From positions 1 to 56,549 of the forward strand of contig NZ_RCWB01000035.1 of the NCBI RefSeq assembly GCF_018448885.1: DNA of 56,549 nt, given 5' to 3'. The position numbers and the translations under genes are program-made. This document shows positions 45,745 to 56,003 of the stretch, one piece after another (the first letter of the stretch is position 1; each line of letters starts with the position of its first letter). The notes beneath the pieces were generated by a model. The model did no database searches. It had not been told where the DNA came from and saw only the letters and a program-made list of their open reading frames with translations. The DNA comes from Photorhabdus caribbeanensis. Lineage in GTDB: Bacteria; Pseudomonadota; Gammaproteobacteria; Enterobacterales; Enterobacteriaceae.

Positions 45745-46498
45745 GACTAAACCCCGCATCGTAAAGCTTGGAATAGTGGTACTCCTCTCCCAAAAAAGCA
45801 CCGACCAGAATCAAAGCGGTTTTGCGAATACCCGCAGCCTGTACCTTTTCAGCAATATCCGCTAACGTGCCGCGCACAGTAAGCGTGTCAGCCCAAGTCG
45901 CTTTGTATATCACCGCAACCGGTGTAGTCGCCGGATAGCCGCCAGCTTGAAGTCGCGCAGCCACATGCCTCATCTTCTGTACAGAAAGATAAATCGCCAT
46001 TGAAGTTTGATGAGCAGCGAAGGATTCCAACTGTTCGAGCGGCGGCACCGGTGTACGCCCTTCAATCCGGGTAATGATTAAACTTTGCGCCACTTCCGGT
46101 ACGGTATACTCCACCCCCAATTGCGCGGCAGCCCCGAGAAAAGCACTGACACCCGGTATCGAGACAAAACTGATGCCCGCATCGGTCAACGCTTCCCCTT
46201 GTTCGCGTATGGAACCGTACAACGAGAGATCGCCGGTTTGCAGTCGCACCACCAATTTACCTGCACGTACACCATCAACCATCAGTGCAACAATCTGTTC
46301 CAACGTCAGACCGGCGCTGTCATGACACTCAGCCTCCGGCGGGCAATAATCCAACAGTTCGGTATTGATCAACGAGCCGGCATAAATCACCACCTGCGCC
46401 TGTTGCAGCAAACGGTAGCCTTTTAAGGTGATCAACTCCTTATCGCCCGGTCCGGCCCCGACAAACCACACTTTTCGAGGATCAAAATATTCAGACAT
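45725..46498 (-). CDS. cbiF: Cobalt-precorrin-4 C11-methyltransferase
   Basis: 257 residues. [113 protein letters not shown]. Canonical SAM tetrapyrrole methylase of the anaerobic route. AAGGAGAAGATCG precedes ATG, lying inside the last codons of cbiT (8-base overlap). Confidence 0.95.
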   Translation of the reverse strand: MSEYFDPRKVWFVGAGPGDKELITLKGYRLLQQAQVVIYAGSLINTELLDYCPPEAECHDSAGLTLEQIVALMVDGVRAGKLVVRLQTGDLSLYGSIREQGEALTDAGISFVSIPGVSAFLGAAAQLGVEYTVPEVAQSLIITRIEGRTPVPPLEQLESFAAHQTSMAIYLSVQKMRHVAARLQAGGYPATTPVAVIYKATWADTLTVRGTLADIAEKVQAAGIRKTALILVGAFLGEEYHYSKLYDAGFSHEYRRA

Positions 46499-47060
46499 CG
46501 ATCTTCTCCTTGTAGCAGGAAATCAGATAAGTCGGATTATTCGGTTTGAAATAGTGACCATTACCAAGGGACGCCAAAGTAGAGGCTTGTAATTGTATGC
46601 ACTCCAATTGACTGATCTGACAGGTCCGCAAATGCTCCAGTGCATCATTCAGGTTATTCAACAAAATGAAAGTCAGTACCAGACGGCCGCCGGGATACAT
46701 GTGATCCAGCGCCCAATCGATCAAGGCGGTTAATTGCCCGCCACTGCCGCCAATAAACACGGCATCTGCCATCACATCCAATGCTAACGGCGCTTCTCCA
46801 GCAATGATCTCCACATTATGACAACCTAGTCGTTGACGATTCTCTTCAATCAAGGCTAGTGCCGCCGAGTTGCGTTCAATAGCAGTAACAGTCAACGATG
46901 GAAACCGTAATGCCGCCTCCAATGCCACACTGCCTGTACCTGCTCCCACATCAATCAATTGGCTGGCATCACTGAGTTCCAGCCGCTCCAGCGCCAATGC
47001 ACGTACGGGTTCTTTGGTCATTGGCACTTTCTGTCCGCGTAAAAATTCATCATCTCTCAT
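46491..47060 (-). CDS. cbiT: Cobalt-precorrin-6B C15-methyltransferase (decarboxylating)
   Basis: 189 residues. A class I Rossmann methyltransferase, unlike the other Cbi methylases: [40 protein letters not shown] (SAM motif I, about 36-55), [45 protein letters not shown]. It methylates C15 and decarboxylates the C12 side chain. Separate from CbiE here (fused as CobL in aerobic organisms). Overlaps cbiE by 11 bases. Confidence 0.94.
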   Translation of the reverse strand: MRDDEFLRGQKVPMTKEPVRALALERLELSDASQLIDVGAGTGSVALEAALRFPSLTVTAIERNSAALALIEENRQRLGCHNVEIIAGEAPLALDVMADAVFIGGSGGQLTALIDWALDHMYPGGRLVLTFILLNNLNDALEHLRTCQISQLECIQLQASTLASLGNGHYFKPNNPTYLISCYKEKIDV

Positions 47061-47652
47061 TTAGGATCACCACCACATTCATGTCATAGTCAGTCGCCAC
47101 CGCTTCCGGCCGCAGACGGTGAATACGCTCATTAGCCAAAGAGAGGTTTTCACCAATAATCAATGTACGGTTCAGGCCACGTTCAATAATGGCCTCCGCA
47201 ATTACCCGCGGGCCGACGCGCCCATCAGTTACCATGCCTACTTTGTCGTGTTGCAAAAGCCAGCCAAAATCCGGGGTACGCCCGTGACTGCTGGTCAGAT
47301 AGATATCGTTCATATCCAGCGCAGCTTTGGCGCACAGATACTGAATTGAACTGATACCCGGAATGATGCGCAGATCATCTGCGGTAAAATATTCAGACAA
47401 TAATTTGCCAATGCCGTATAACAACGGATCACCAGACGCCAATACCACAATCTGGCGTGTACTGTTGTTCTGGAGCCAAACCAGCAAACTGGCAAGATCA
47501 GCATCCAGTACACGTGTTTCGTGAGTGACACCGCTAAATATCTCCAGGTGACGCCTACCGCCAACCAATACCTCCGCCTCAGTGATATAGTGTTGTGCCT
47601 GTGGTATCAGATACGCAGTATCGCCAGGACCAATTCCCACTACGGTGATCAT
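47050..47652 (-). CDS. cbiE: Cobalt-precorrin-7 C5-methyltransferase
   Basis: 200 residues. [94 protein letters not shown] tetrapyrrole methylase acting just before or with CbiT. The start overlaps cbiD stop in ATGA. Confidence 0.94.
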   Translation of the reverse strand: MITVVGIGPGDTAYLIPQAQHYITEAEVLVGGRRHLEIFSGVTHETRVLDADLASLLVWLQNNSTRQIVVLASGDPLLYGIGKLLSEYFTADDLRIIPGISSIQYLCAKAALDMNDIYLTSSHGRTPDFGWLLQHDKVGMVTDGRVGPRVIAEAIIERGLNRTLIIGENLSLANERIHRLRPEAVATDYDMNVVVILNER

Positions 47653-48800
47653 CGCATTGCCTCCAAAATGTCATTCAATGGACGACTAGTGCCAAGTATC
47701 TGATTATCAAAAGAGAACATAATGGCATCACAGCACGGTGGGTTAACCGCAAAACGCAACATCTCACGCATTCGCTCACAAATACGTTCGGCAATACGGT
47801 CATAAACCGCTTGCAAGCCGTGTTCTGCGATCAGTTCCATTGCAGCTTCCGTGGTATCGCAGTGACTCACCTCTAACAGCAATTCCTGCGACGCTCCCAT
47901 CAGTGCCAAATAAGCAATCAACGTTTCCATGCGGCCATCAGCAATATGGCTGTGAGTATGGAAAATACCTGCGGCCACTTTCACCAGTTTGCCGGGATGC
48001 CCTACCAACATAATATGGCGGAACCCAAGCCGTACCGCCTCCTGCAACATGTAACCAACGAAGTTACTCATAGTCACCACTAGCTGACCATCAAGCCCCA
48101 ATTGTTCACGCACAAAACGCTCACCGTGATTGCCCGGCACCAGAATGACCTTTTCAGCCCCCGCCGAACGCTTCATTTCCAGTTCTATCGCCAAAGAACG
48201 CTTCCAACTCTCTTCCGACATTGGCGTGACGATACCGGTGGTGCCAATGATGGAAATGCCGCCCAGTATTCCCAATCGCCCGTTGTAAGTTTTCTTTGCC
48301 CGCTCTTCACCTTCCGGTGCGAAAATTTCCACCTCCGCGCCCCGTAAAGGGCCGATGGCCTCCCGTACTGCTGCCTCAATGGTTTGACGTGGTGTACGAT
48401 TAATCGCAGAGCTGCCTACCGGTAATCCGACGCCTTTGCGAGTAACCGTACCCACACCTTCCCCACCACGCAGATGGATCTCACCGTGATCGCATAGAGT
48501 GACACGGGCAAAAATCAGCATGCCATGCGTCGCATCTACATCGTCGCCACCATCTTTACGAATAGCGGCAGTCGCCTGTTGGCCTTCAATCAGCGGCTGT
48601 TCAACGTTAAGACGTAGTGTCACACCAGAAGGTGTCACAATAGAAACATGATCAATAACTTGCTGACGCAGCACCATTAATGCGGCAACCTTGGCGGCAG
48701 CGGTAGCACAGGAACCGGTGGTATAACCTTTGCGATACTGCTTACCGTTATGCCAGATAGTGTCTAGTTGCATGGTGTCTAATTGAATAGTGTCACTCAT
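47649..48800 (-). CDS. cbiD: Cobalt-precorrin-5B C1-methyltransferase
   Basis: 383 residues, near Salmonella CbiD. The first ~14 residues contain a duplicated [10 protein letters not shown]. Then [116 protein letters not shown]. It methylates C1 by a fold distinct from other methylases. ATGA overlap with cbiC. Confidence 0.95.
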   Translation of the reverse strand: MSDTIQLDTMQLDTIWHNGKQYRKGYTTGSCATAAAKVAALMVLRQQVIDHVSIVTPSGVTLRLNVEQPLIEGQQATAAIRKDGGDDVDATHGMLIFARVTLCDHGEIHLRGGEGVGTVTRKGVGLPVGSSAINRTPRQTIEAAVREAIGPLRGAEVEIFAPEGEERAKKTYNGRLGILGGISIIGTTGIVTPMSEESWKRSLAIELEMKRSAGAEKVILVPGNHGERFVREQLGLDGQLVVTMSNFVGYMLQEAVRLGFRHIMLVGHPGKLVKVAAGIFHTHSHIADGRMETLIAYLALMGASQELLLEVSHCDTTEAAMELIAEHGLQAVYDRIAERICERMREMLRFAVNPPCCDAIMFSFDNQILGTSRPLNDILEAMR

Positions 48801-49429
48801 GGCGCCTCCCGCAAGCGGTACAAAATGGCATTGATAATCGCCGCCGCGATATTACTTCCCCCTTTACGACCTGCGGCGGCGATACAAGGTAGTTCACTTT
48901 GCATCAACGCGGCTTTCGATTCCGCCGCACCGACAAAACCGACAGGCACTCCAACCACCGCCAATGGCGAAGCCTGCCTTTCCAACAAACGGAACAGAGC
49001 GGTTGGAGCGTTACCAAACACGAAGATTTTGTCGCCTTCTTCGGCCAATGCGACATCTACCGCGGCCATAGAACGCGTGATACCCTGCGCTTTCGCCATT
49101 GCGACTACACGCGGATCACTGATATAGCAGCGGCATTCACACCCCATCTGATGTAACAGCGCTTTATTGATACCGGACTGAGCCATCGTCGTATCGGTAT
49201 ACAAAGTACATCCCCGACTCAATGCTTCAGTCATGCGAGCCAGCACACCCGGCGAGAACCATAAAATATCCAACCAATCAAAGTCTGCGGTAGTGTGGAT
49301 CACTCGTTTAATTACCGCTTCTTGCATCTCATCAACAAAACGATAATCAGGGCGCTCACTGGCAATAATATCGCCAATAATCGCAAAGCTATTCTGTTCA
49401 ATCTGCTGAGGTTTCTGGAGGTAGTTCAT
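48797..49429 (-). CDS. cbiC: Cobalt-precorrin-8 methylmutase
   Basis: 210 residues. [20 protein letters not shown], the catalytic His in [20 protein letters not shown] (~43), [69 protein letters not shown]. It moves the C11 methyl to C12 to give cobyrinic acid. It lies 15 bases after cbiB and overlaps cbiD by four. Confidence 0.95.
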   Translation of the reverse strand: MNYLQKPQQIEQNSFAIIGDIIASERPDYRFVDEMQEAVIKRVIHTTADFDWLDILWFSPGVLARMTEALSRGCTLYTDTTMAQSGINKALLHQMGCECRCYISDPRVVAMAKAQGITRSMAAVDVALAEEGDKIFVFGNAPTALFRLLERQASPLAVVGVPVGFVGAAESKAALMQSELPCIAAAGRKGGSNIAAAIINAILYRLREAP

Positions 49430-49444
49430 AATTGTTGCCCTTTT

Positions 49445-50404
49445 CTAAGCCATTCCGACCAACAGTAAACGCAACAGCGCAAACAACAGTAAGGCCAGTT
49501 GCGAAGCTATCATCATCAAATGGATACTGCGCGGGATATCCGTCAGCGCGATTTTACGGCGTTCATCACCAATCCAGGGTTTATCTACTCGTTCACCAAA
49601 ATAACAATTCGGACCACCAAGGCGGATACCCAACGCTCCCGCAACCGTCGCTTCCGGCCAGCCACAGTTAGGACTGGTATGCTGATAACGATCACGCCAG
49701 CCAATACGCAACGCCTGGCGAAAATCAAGCCGGATGAACCAGGCTGCCGCACTCAATAGCAGCCAACTCAACCGCGCCGGAAACCAATTCGCCAGATCAT
49801 CCATGCGAGCAGAAACATACCCAATGGCGCGGTATTCCTGGGTTTTGTACCCTACCATTGAATCAAGGGTGTTAACTGCTTTATAAGCCATTGCCAACGG
49901 CGCACCGCCAATCATCAGAAAAAACAGCGGAGCAATAACCCCATCAACGCTATTTTCCGCCACCGTCTCCACTACGGCGCGGGTGATTTGCGGTGTATCC
50001 AGTTGAGAAGTATCTCGCCCGACAATCCATGACAATTGCTGGCGACTCTCATCCAAAGAGCCCTGTTGCAATACGCTATGCACCTCTAGCGCGGTGTCAC
50101 TCAGACAACGGCCAGCCAACAGGGTATAAATCATCCACACTTCGACCAGCCAGCCGACCCAAGGATGAATAGAGTTCATCAGCCACAAGCATCCCCAACT
50201 TACTAGCCAGGTCAGCCCAACAACCACTATCCATAGCCCTGCTCCACCAACTTTCAATGCACGTTCACTGTGACAACAGCGCCGAACTGCCCGTTGTACC
50301 AGAGAGATCAGCTTACCAATCCAACGCACCGGATGAGGCCAATGCGGCGGATCACCTAACCAGCTATCGAGCAAGAAAGCAGCAAACCAGGCAGCAAGTG
50401 TCAC
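49445..50404 (-). CDS. cbiB: Adenosylcobinamide-phosphate synthase
   Basis: 319 residues with a GTG start overlapping the cbiA stop (GTGA). Membrane protein with 4-5 spans: FAAFLLDSWLGDPPHWPHPV, RWIGKLI, VVETVAENSVDGVIAPLFFL, AVNTLDSMVGYKTQEYRAIG, DLANWFPARLSWLL, CGWPEATVAGALGIRLGGPN. It attaches the aminopropanol (phosphate) made by CobD to adenosylcobyric acid. Confidence 0.95.
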   Translation of the reverse strand: MTLAAWFAAFLLDSWLGDPPHWPHPVRWIGKLISLVQRAVRRCCHSERALKVGGAGLWIVVVGLTWLVSWGCLWLMNSIHPWVGWLVEVWMIYTLLAGRCLSDTALEVHSVLQQGSLDESRQQLSWIVGRDTSQLDTPQITRAVVETVAENSVDGVIAPLFFLMIGGAPLAMAYKAVNTLDSMVGYKTQEYRAIGYVSARMDDLANWFPARLSWLLLSAAAWFIRLDFRQALRIGWRDRYQHTSPNCGWPEATVAGALGIRLGGPNCYFGERVDKPWIGDERRKIALTDIPRSIHLMMIASQLALLLFALLRLLLVGMA

Positions 50405-51783
50405 AACAGCCTCCTTGCAGACCTCAACCAGCGATCAAGCAAACTAGGACGCTGAGCAAAATGGATATGAAGATAACTGGCTAGTGTCTGCTGTACCTGA
50501 TAGCCTCCAGCCCATTGCTGTATTGCCATCCCGTCACGCCATTTAGTACAGTCAAAGACTGAGGGTACTGAGCTAATAAAATCAGAATAATGAAACTCGT
50601 GGCCCCGTAAAATCTCACCTTCTGCGGCCAGCAAAGTATCAAAACGGGCCTGCGCCTGACAGTAACCAAAGCGCATCAATCGCGTCCCCATATGGCTTTC
50701 CCCCGGCAAAATACCGGCCATCTGGTGGTTCTCCCCCTCCCCGTCGGTCAACGATTTGCCAAGGTACATCAGACCACCACATTCAGCATAAATGGGAACT
50801 TGACGATAATGAGCATCCTGTAAAGCTTTCCGCATGGCACTATTGGCGGCCAACTTAGCGGCATATATTTCAGGATAACCACCACCGAGATAAATCATCT
50901 GACAATCGGGTAAACGGCGATCATGCAGTGGACTAAAACGCTGAATACGTACCCCCACCCGCTCCAACATCTCCAAATTATCTGGGTAATAAAAATTAAA
51001 AGCCTCATCATCTGCCAACGCTAACGTCAAGCCATCAGCCAATGCGGGATCAGGTAATGATGGCGTCTCCCCCTCTGGTAAAGTAGGGCAGTCACAAAGC
51101 GTCAACAGACGATCAAGATTGATATACGTCTCCACCTGTTGAGCCAGCCGCTGCCAGCGAGCATCATTGTCCGCCTGCTCTTGGGCAGGAATAAGGCCAA
51201 GATGACGAGACGGTAGTGACACATCCTTCATCACGGGTAAACGCCCTAGCACCGGAACACCACAATAATGTTCAATCGCATGACGAATAAGTTCGAAATG
51301 ATTTTCAGAATTGACGCGGTTAACAATGACACCCGCAATCGTTAAAGAGGGATCAAACCGACAAAAACCCAGAACAGTTGCGGCGACAGAAGTCGATACA
51401 GCCTTACCATCTACCAACAAAATCACCGGGCATCCCAACTGCTTAGCCATTGCGGCGCTACTGCAATAATTTGGGTTAGTACCATAACCATCATACAACC
51501 CCATCACACCTTCAATAACCGCGACATCAGCATGACGCATATGCTCATTATAAAGACCATTAAGCGTCGCTGTTGGCAGCATAAATGCATCAAGATTACG
51601 AGATGCTACGCCACACACAGAGCTGTGCCAGCCGCTGTCCAGATAATCCGGCCCCACTTTAAACGGCTGGACAGCCAGCCCTCTCAACATCAATGCCCGC
51701 AAAATGCCAAGGGTGACAGTAGTCTTACCACAGCCACTACCCGTACCGGCGATAACAAACGCCTTCCTGCCTGACCATTGCAT
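50401..51783 (-). CDS. cbiA: Cobyrinate a,c-diamide synthase (glutamine-hydrolysing)
   Basis: 460 residues from MQWSGRKAFVIAGTGSGCGK; the longer frame to 51987 runs through the riboswitch and is rejected. N-terminal ATPase domain: GTGSGCGKTTVTLGILRALM, QPFKVGPDYLDSGWHS, VIEGVMGLYDGYG. C-terminal glutaminase domain with the nucleophile Cys in IYAECGGLMYLG and His in LASYLHIHFAQ. It amidates the a and c side chains of cobyrinic acid. First gene of the cbi operon and directly under the cobalamin riboswitch. Confidence 0.95.
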   Translation of the reverse strand: MQWSGRKAFVIAGTGSGCGKTTVTLGILRALMLRGLAVQPFKVGPDYLDSGWHSSVCGVASRNLDAFMLPTATLNGLYNEHMRHADVAVIEGVMGLYDGYGTNPNYCSSAAMAKQLGCPVILLVDGKAVSTSVAATVLGFCRFDPSLTIAGVIVNRVNSENHFELIRHAIEHYCGVPVLGRLPVMKDVSLPSRHLGLIPAQEQADNDARWQRLAQQVETYINLDRLLTLCDCPTLPEGETPSLPDPALADGLTLALADDEAFNFYYPDNLEMLERVGVRIQRFSPLHDRRLPDCQMIYLGGGYPEIYAAKLAANSAMRKALQDAHYRQVPIYAECGGLMYLGKSLTDGEGENHQMAGILPGESHMGTRLMRFGYCQAQARFDTLLAAEGEILRGHEFHYSDFISSVPSVFDCTKWRDGMAIQQWAGGYQVQQTLASYLHIHFAQRPSLLDRWLRSARRLL

Positions 51784-51892
51784 AGAAAATTCCCGATATA
51801 TCGATCGGAGAATGAGCGCCAATAAGACGTGCCAGCACTGCGCACACCACTCGGATGACAACCCGCTTCCCACCGAAGGAGTTAATGTCTCA

Positions 51893-52062
51893 TGCCTGTC
51901 AGGTCGGTCTTCTGGCTTAGCGTCACCCTTCCCCGCAACCTTCCCAGTCTTTTCGACCAGTGGCATCAGCGGAGTTGTCAGCATCACAGCAGCGGGGGCT
52001 GCGGAGGATTTTCACCTCCTTCCCAACCACACCATTAAGGTGTGGTATTAACCTAACGGCGG
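51893..52062 (-). promoter_or_regulatory. Cobalamin riboswitch upstream of cbiA
   Basis: Reading the minus strand: GTTAGGTTAATACCACACC and its pairing arm, the core GGGAAGGAGGTGAAAATCC, CGCAGCCCCCGCTGCTGTGA, GGCATCAGCGG-type arm, and the B12 box GCCAGAAGACCGACCTGACA. Order and spacing are those of the B12 riboswitch. About 110 bases separate it from the cbiA ATG. Binding of adenosylcobalamin is expected to lower cbi expression. CCGAT...ATCGG just before cbiA may belong to the expression platform. Confidence 0.95.
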
Positions 52063-52065
52063 TCT

Positions 52066-52094
52066 ATTTATTTTTAACGTGGTCTACTTTTCAA
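52066..52094 (-). promoter_or_regulatory. Promoter of the cbi operon
   Basis: Minus strand TTGAAA, 17-base spacer, ATAAAT, placing the transcript start a few bases before the riboswitch. Confidence 0.6.
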
Positions 52095-52308
52095 GTTATT
52101 AAATCATTAGATAACTAATGATATATATTCACTTTTACCATAATAACCTTATTAAATTCGTTGAATTAAAATGTAGATTAAATATATTTTTCCATACCAA
52201 CAAAGCGGCTAATTTTATTATTTTCGGCGATAAACTTATTCACTTTATAACAAAAATCACCGTCAATCTGGTAACAAAGATAGTAGCAACGCCACAACAG
52301 ATTAATCG
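52095..52308. other. AT-rich spacer between cbi promoter and FNR box
   Basis: No gene is seen. A plus-strand 64-codon frame here lacks a ribosome binding site and any recognisable sequence. Confidence 0.4.
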
Positions 52309-52322
52309 TTGATCATAATCAA
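52309..52322. promoter_or_regulatory. Perfect FNR box
   Basis: TTGAT-CATA-ATCAA, an exact match to the FNR consensus half-sites. TATGAT at 52347-52352 on the plus strand puts the box centre about 43 bases upstream of a predicted start. This fits class II activation of the dmsD-like gene. The divergent cbi promoter is ~220 bases away. Confidence 0.7.
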
Positions 52323-52415
52323 CTATCTATTCATATCATATAAGATTATGATGTTGTTTATCGTAAAACCACTGCTTACATCATCTGTATAACCAAATCA
52401 CAATGGGAACTGCCA

Positions 52416-53011
52416 GTGCTATTAGATACCTCTGTACCTCGTATTATTGGCACCTGTTTTTATTACTCGCCGAAATCAGAACAAATCCGCCCACTAATTC
52501 CATTATTTACCGATATTGATAAATTATTTCCCTGGTCAAATAACCGTAAAATAGAAAACCTGACGAAAAAGCTCGCTACCTTCTCAGCCGAATCTTACAA
52601 TATGACTACTCTATCCTGTTCGAAGGACAAGGTGTTATGCCAGCCCCACCTTGGGGATCGGTTTATCTGGACAGAGAAAACTCGTTATCAGGTGAAAGCA
52701 CACTGGCTTACCGGGAATTTCTGGCAAAACAGAATATCGTCATGTCCAGTGAACAACGGGAACCCGAAGATCAATTCGGTCTGATGCTGCTGGCCTTAGT
52801 TTATATTTTGGAACAAGGGCATAAACCTGCCGCACGTATACTGTTAGAACAGCACTTATTACCGTGGGCCTACCGTTATCTGGAATTGGTTCAGACAACT
52901 AAACTGGAAAATGATTTTTATGCCATTTTAGCGACTATTGCTATTGACTATTTAAAAACATTGCAAACTGAATTAAAACTCATTCCGGCAAAGCTAGAAT
53001 TATTTTTCTAA
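52416..53011 (+). pseudogene. dmsD: Frameshifted DmsD-like (TorD family) chaperone
   Basis: Two frames together spell a TorD/DmsD chaperone for Tat-exported molybdoenzymes. The first frame gives PRIIGTCFYYSPKSEQIRPL and KLFPWS up to about FSAES. From about 52600 the protein continues in another frame as YDYSILFEGQGVMPAPPWGS, VYLDRENSLSGESTLAYREF, EPEDQFGLMLLALV, LLPWAYRYLELV. E. coli DmsD has PSPPWGSVWLDRE and EPEDHFG at the same places. A 1-2 base indel near 52597-52603 breaks the gene, and no ATG begins the first part (only a GTG at 52416). No DMSO reductase gene is adjacent. Confidence 0.8.
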
Positions 53012-53419
53012 CACTTTTATTATTCCACAACAAATGCTCCAGGTAATAAATTTAGTAACAACAAATAAATATATATTCTCCCAGAGTTCAACTCTCATTT
53101 AATCAATTCATCCTTTATAACAACGAATTTATACCAGAAAAACCTTTATAACCCGTTCTCGTTCCATTGAACGTTATAGCCCTATTGCAGTATATAAAAC
53201 TATTTACCTGATTTTTATGTTACTTATTATTGGCTATGGATAACAGGCACCCAATGGAATGATTTTATGCGCTAAAAAAGCTGTCTATTAATTCATAAAT
53301 TAATAAACATTAAATACTCATATAGAGGATTTATTGAAGCTTTAAAAACATTTCTTCAATTGAATGTCTGTTTCCATTACATGGAAAGATTAAAAATGTA
53401 AACAACATGAGGTAAAAAC
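53012..53419. other. Intergenic, no gene seen
   Basis: AT-rich. ATGAGGTAAAAAC provides the ribosome binding site of the protease gene. No clear promoter, repeat or RNA structure noticed. Confidence 0.4.
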
Positions 53420-54934
53420 ATGAGAAAAACCTTTTTAGCTACACTTATTACAGGGATTATGTCAACAAGCTGTTTCGTACAAGCACTTCCCGAAAATAAA
53501 AGCGAGCATATGGCTGATCTACAAGACAATACCAGCAACGAAGCTCCGCTATTAAAATCTACCGATCCGGGCGCTGAGCGATTTAAACATGTGGGAAAAC
53601 TAAGCGGTCGTGGACTATGTACCGCAACACTTATTGCCGGTTCAGAAACCCCTGATGCCAATCAACAAGCCCTTATTCTTTCCGCAGGCCATTGTTTTGA
53701 CTCTTCATTAGATACTAACGAAGTAATAATTGATCAACCTGTAGGCCCTGGTTGGACATACACACCAAATTACTTTATTGACTTAATCAATAAACACCAA
53801 CCTGTTAGTGTTGATAGGGTTTTATACGCAACAATGAAAGGCGGCGACCTTGCAGTATTCAGACTTAAAGCAACTTATGGTGAGTTGGCAAATCGCGGGA
53901 TACTGCCGGTGACTTTACAAAAAGATTATAAACCATCGGTCAGTCAGCCGATCGAACTTGCCCACATTCCAGCCAATGGCATCGCAGGCGATAAACGCTA
54001 TCTACGCTATTCGGCTTGCTCCATTACTGGAAAAACCCCTCTCGTGTATGAAGGTACATGGGTTTGGTCTCCGGCCGTTTCTGTTGATTGCGCCGGTGTT
54101 TCGGGAGGAACTTCTGGTTCACCGGTTATATTGAAAGATAAACCCGAGATAATTGGTGTATTAAATACCACTGTTGATCAAAATTACACGGGCTGTGGTG
54201 TTAATCGGCCTTGTGAGTTGGTTAAGGATAAAGGTTTTTCACGTGAAGGTGACAGTTATTACATTCCTGTTGATAAAATTGCACGTGCATTTACCCCTGA
54301 TGGAAAACTGGATTTAAGTAAATTTGATGATGGAAAAGGGATCACTATTAACCCTGGCGGCCCTCTAATTACTAAGAGCACAGTTAATAACAAACCTGCC
54401 ACCTGGAATTTACATCTTGAGGAACAGGGTTTTGATAATATTCGCTATAAAGGAGGACTTGCGAGTAATATTGATTGTTCAGATCCTAAAGGATACAGCA
54501 AACCTATTTCAGTCACTACACAACCGCTGAATAAACTTACCGTTCCTTCCAAAGAAGGGGTTTACGCTATGTGTGTTATTGGACAACATTCTGCAAATAA
54601 AAGCTGGCAGAGTACGTCTAACGCATCAATACAATTACGTGAAATTGATGACACGCCTCCGGCAATAAAACCAACAACAAGATTAGTTTTTGAAACAGAG
54701 GATAGTTGGATTGTTGATCCTACTTTTAATCCCTATGAAATTGTTGACTTACGTGTAAAATCAGGTCCATTAAAATCCACAAAATGCGACGATGACACCG
54801 GTTACTCTATTTATAGAAGAATCCCGATTTCGCTTAAAAAGAAAGATTCCCCAGTACGCTTTTGTGTATACGGCTTAGATCAAGCAGGTAACAAAGGCCC
54901 AATATTTTTTAATGATTTTAAAGTTAAAAAATAA
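53420..54934 (+). CDS. Secreted trypsin-like serine protease
   Basis: 504 residues. Signal peptide ~1-23 (MRKTFLATLITGIMSTSCFV, cleaved near VQA-LPE). Trypsin-fold region ~50-295: catalytic His in ALILSAGHCFD (~91), Asp in KGGDLAVFRL (~144), Ser in VSGGTSGSPVILKD (~231). Cysteine pairs surround these sites (GLCTATLIAG, CSITGK, VDCAGVSGG, GCGVNRPCE). The C-terminal ~200 residues form one or two beta-rich domains (YKGGLASNIDCSDPKGY, DTPPAIKPTTRL, RFCVYGLDQAGNKGP), possibly Ig-like substrate- or surface-binding. Periplasmic or exported by type II secretion. A possible virulence factor against the insect host (inference). Confidence 0.85.
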   Translation: MRKTFLATLITGIMSTSCFVQALPENKSEHMADLQDNTSNEAPLLKSTDPGAERFKHVGKLSGRGLCTATLIAGSETPDANQQALILSAGHCFDSSLDTNEVIIDQPVGPGWTYTPNYFIDLINKHQPVSVDRVLYATMKGGDLAVFRLKATYGELANRGILPVTLQKDYKPSVSQPIELAHIPANGIAGDKRYLRYSACSITGKTPLVYEGTWVWSPAVSVDCAGVSGGTSGSPVILKDKPEIIGVLNTTVDQNYTGCGVNRPCELVKDKGFSREGDSYYIPVDKIARAFTPDGKLDLSKFDDGKGITINPGGPLITKSTVNNKPATWNLHLEEQGFDNIRYKGGLASNIDCSDPKGYSKPISVTTQPLNKLTVPSKEGVYAMCVIGQHSANKSWQSTSNASIQLREIDDTPPAIKPTTRLVFETEDSWIVDPTFNPYEIVDLRVKSGPLKSTKCDDDTGYSIYRRIPISLKKKDSPVRFCVYGLDQAGNKGPIFFNDFKVKK

Positions 54935-54946
54935 ATCTTTAACATT

Positions 54947-54970
54947 GGCCAGCATTTGCTGGCCTTTTTT
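54947..54970 (+). terminator. Terminator of the protease gene
   Basis: GGCCAGCA, two-base loop, TGCTGGCC then TTTTTT, 12 bases after the stop. Very strong. Confidence 0.9.
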
Positions 54971-55430
54971 ATTTTCACTTATAAATATAAAATCAATTAA
55001 AACCTCTCAAGTTCAATGTGATAAACATCACCTCTAATCACATTAAAACAACAAACATACAGATGATACTCTTGTTTAATTGATGGAATTATTTTAAATT
55101 TAAAAAAACCTATTTGTTATTATTTTCATAATAAACTAAATCTATAAAAACCATATTCACCAACACTCCACCAGATTACATCCTGATATATATCAGGAAT
55201 TTAATCTAAAAAAACAACTCAAAAGATAAAAATATGAATTATACTTATAAATATCGTTATGATATCAATAACGTTCAACAACACTTATTTAAGTACAAAT
55301 AAAATAACTCTACTGGGATCAGCTCTTAATATCCTATGGAAGCTATCTGATGGGTGAAAGTTAACTCGCAAAAATCACCTAATATCACCTAATGAGGTTG
55401 CGAATAATTTCATCAAAGGAGTTTACTAAT
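54971..55430. other. Intergenic, AT-rich
   Basis: No gene is seen. AAAGGAG at 55416 serves the following gene. CACCTAATATCACCTAATGAGG near 55377-55396 holds a short direct repeat (TCACCTAAT twice) of unknown meaning. Confidence 0.4.
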
Positions 55431-56003
55431 ATGATCACTTTGAAAACTTTAGTTGGTACAGCTATTGTGATTTTAGCTTCGTCAACACAATTAGCTTTAG
55501 CTACTGAGACAAAAGAAAACATTACCGATAAGGAGGCAACATTAGAAGTCCCAGAAGATAAAATTTCTAATCTATCAGCCACATATGCACTACAAATTAA
55601 AAACTCATCAGCGACAAAGAGCATTACCCTTGTTACGCAATCATCTAGCTGCATGTACGATAGTGGGGACGAAAAAATACGTTTAGAGGCAGGTCAAACC
55701 TATCTAGGAAATTTAAAAGATAATAATAACTGGATAGATGGATGTACAAATGAAATCAAAACTGTCGATTGGAGTGTTAGTTATATTAATGTTGCCAATA
55801 CAGACACAGAAAATTGTACACTAACATTTCGGCATGGTCGTGGTCATGCAAATTCAGATGGATCTGGCCCAGAATGGTATACATTAATTAAAGGGTGTCC
55901 TGATATAGTTGAAAATGCTATCTGCGGAGGACAGATTTGTTATAACAGCCAGGCTTTTTGGGTAAGAAATCGAAGTGTGAATATAGAGCTTTCTGTTAAA
56001 TAA
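55431..56003 (+). CDS. Secreted protein of unknown function
   Basis: 190 residues from MITLKTLVGTAIVILASSTQ; AAAGGAG stands nine bases upstream, so the 13-codon longer frame is not used. Signal peptide ~1-25, cleaved near ALA-TET. The mature protein is ~165 residues with six cysteines (SSCMYDSG, DGCTNEI, ENCTLTF, KGCPDIV, AICGGQICYN has two more) and beta-rich predicted structure. No family recognised. It is downstream of a secreted protease but has its own transcript, given the strong terminator between them. Confidence 0.7.
   Translation: MITLKTLVGTAIVILASSTQLALATETKENITDKEATLEVPEDKISNLSATYALQIKNSSATKSITLVTQSSSCMYDSGDEKIRLEAGQTYLGNLKDNNNWIDGCTNEIKTVDWSVSYINVANTDTENCTLTFRHGRGHANSDGSGPEWYTLIKGCPDIVENAICGGQICYNSQAFWVRNRSVNIELSVK

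Noticed and set aside
51784-51987. N-terminal extension of CbiA
   Set aside because: The extension is encoded by the cobalamin riboswitch and its linker. Family alignment starts at MQWSGRKAF.
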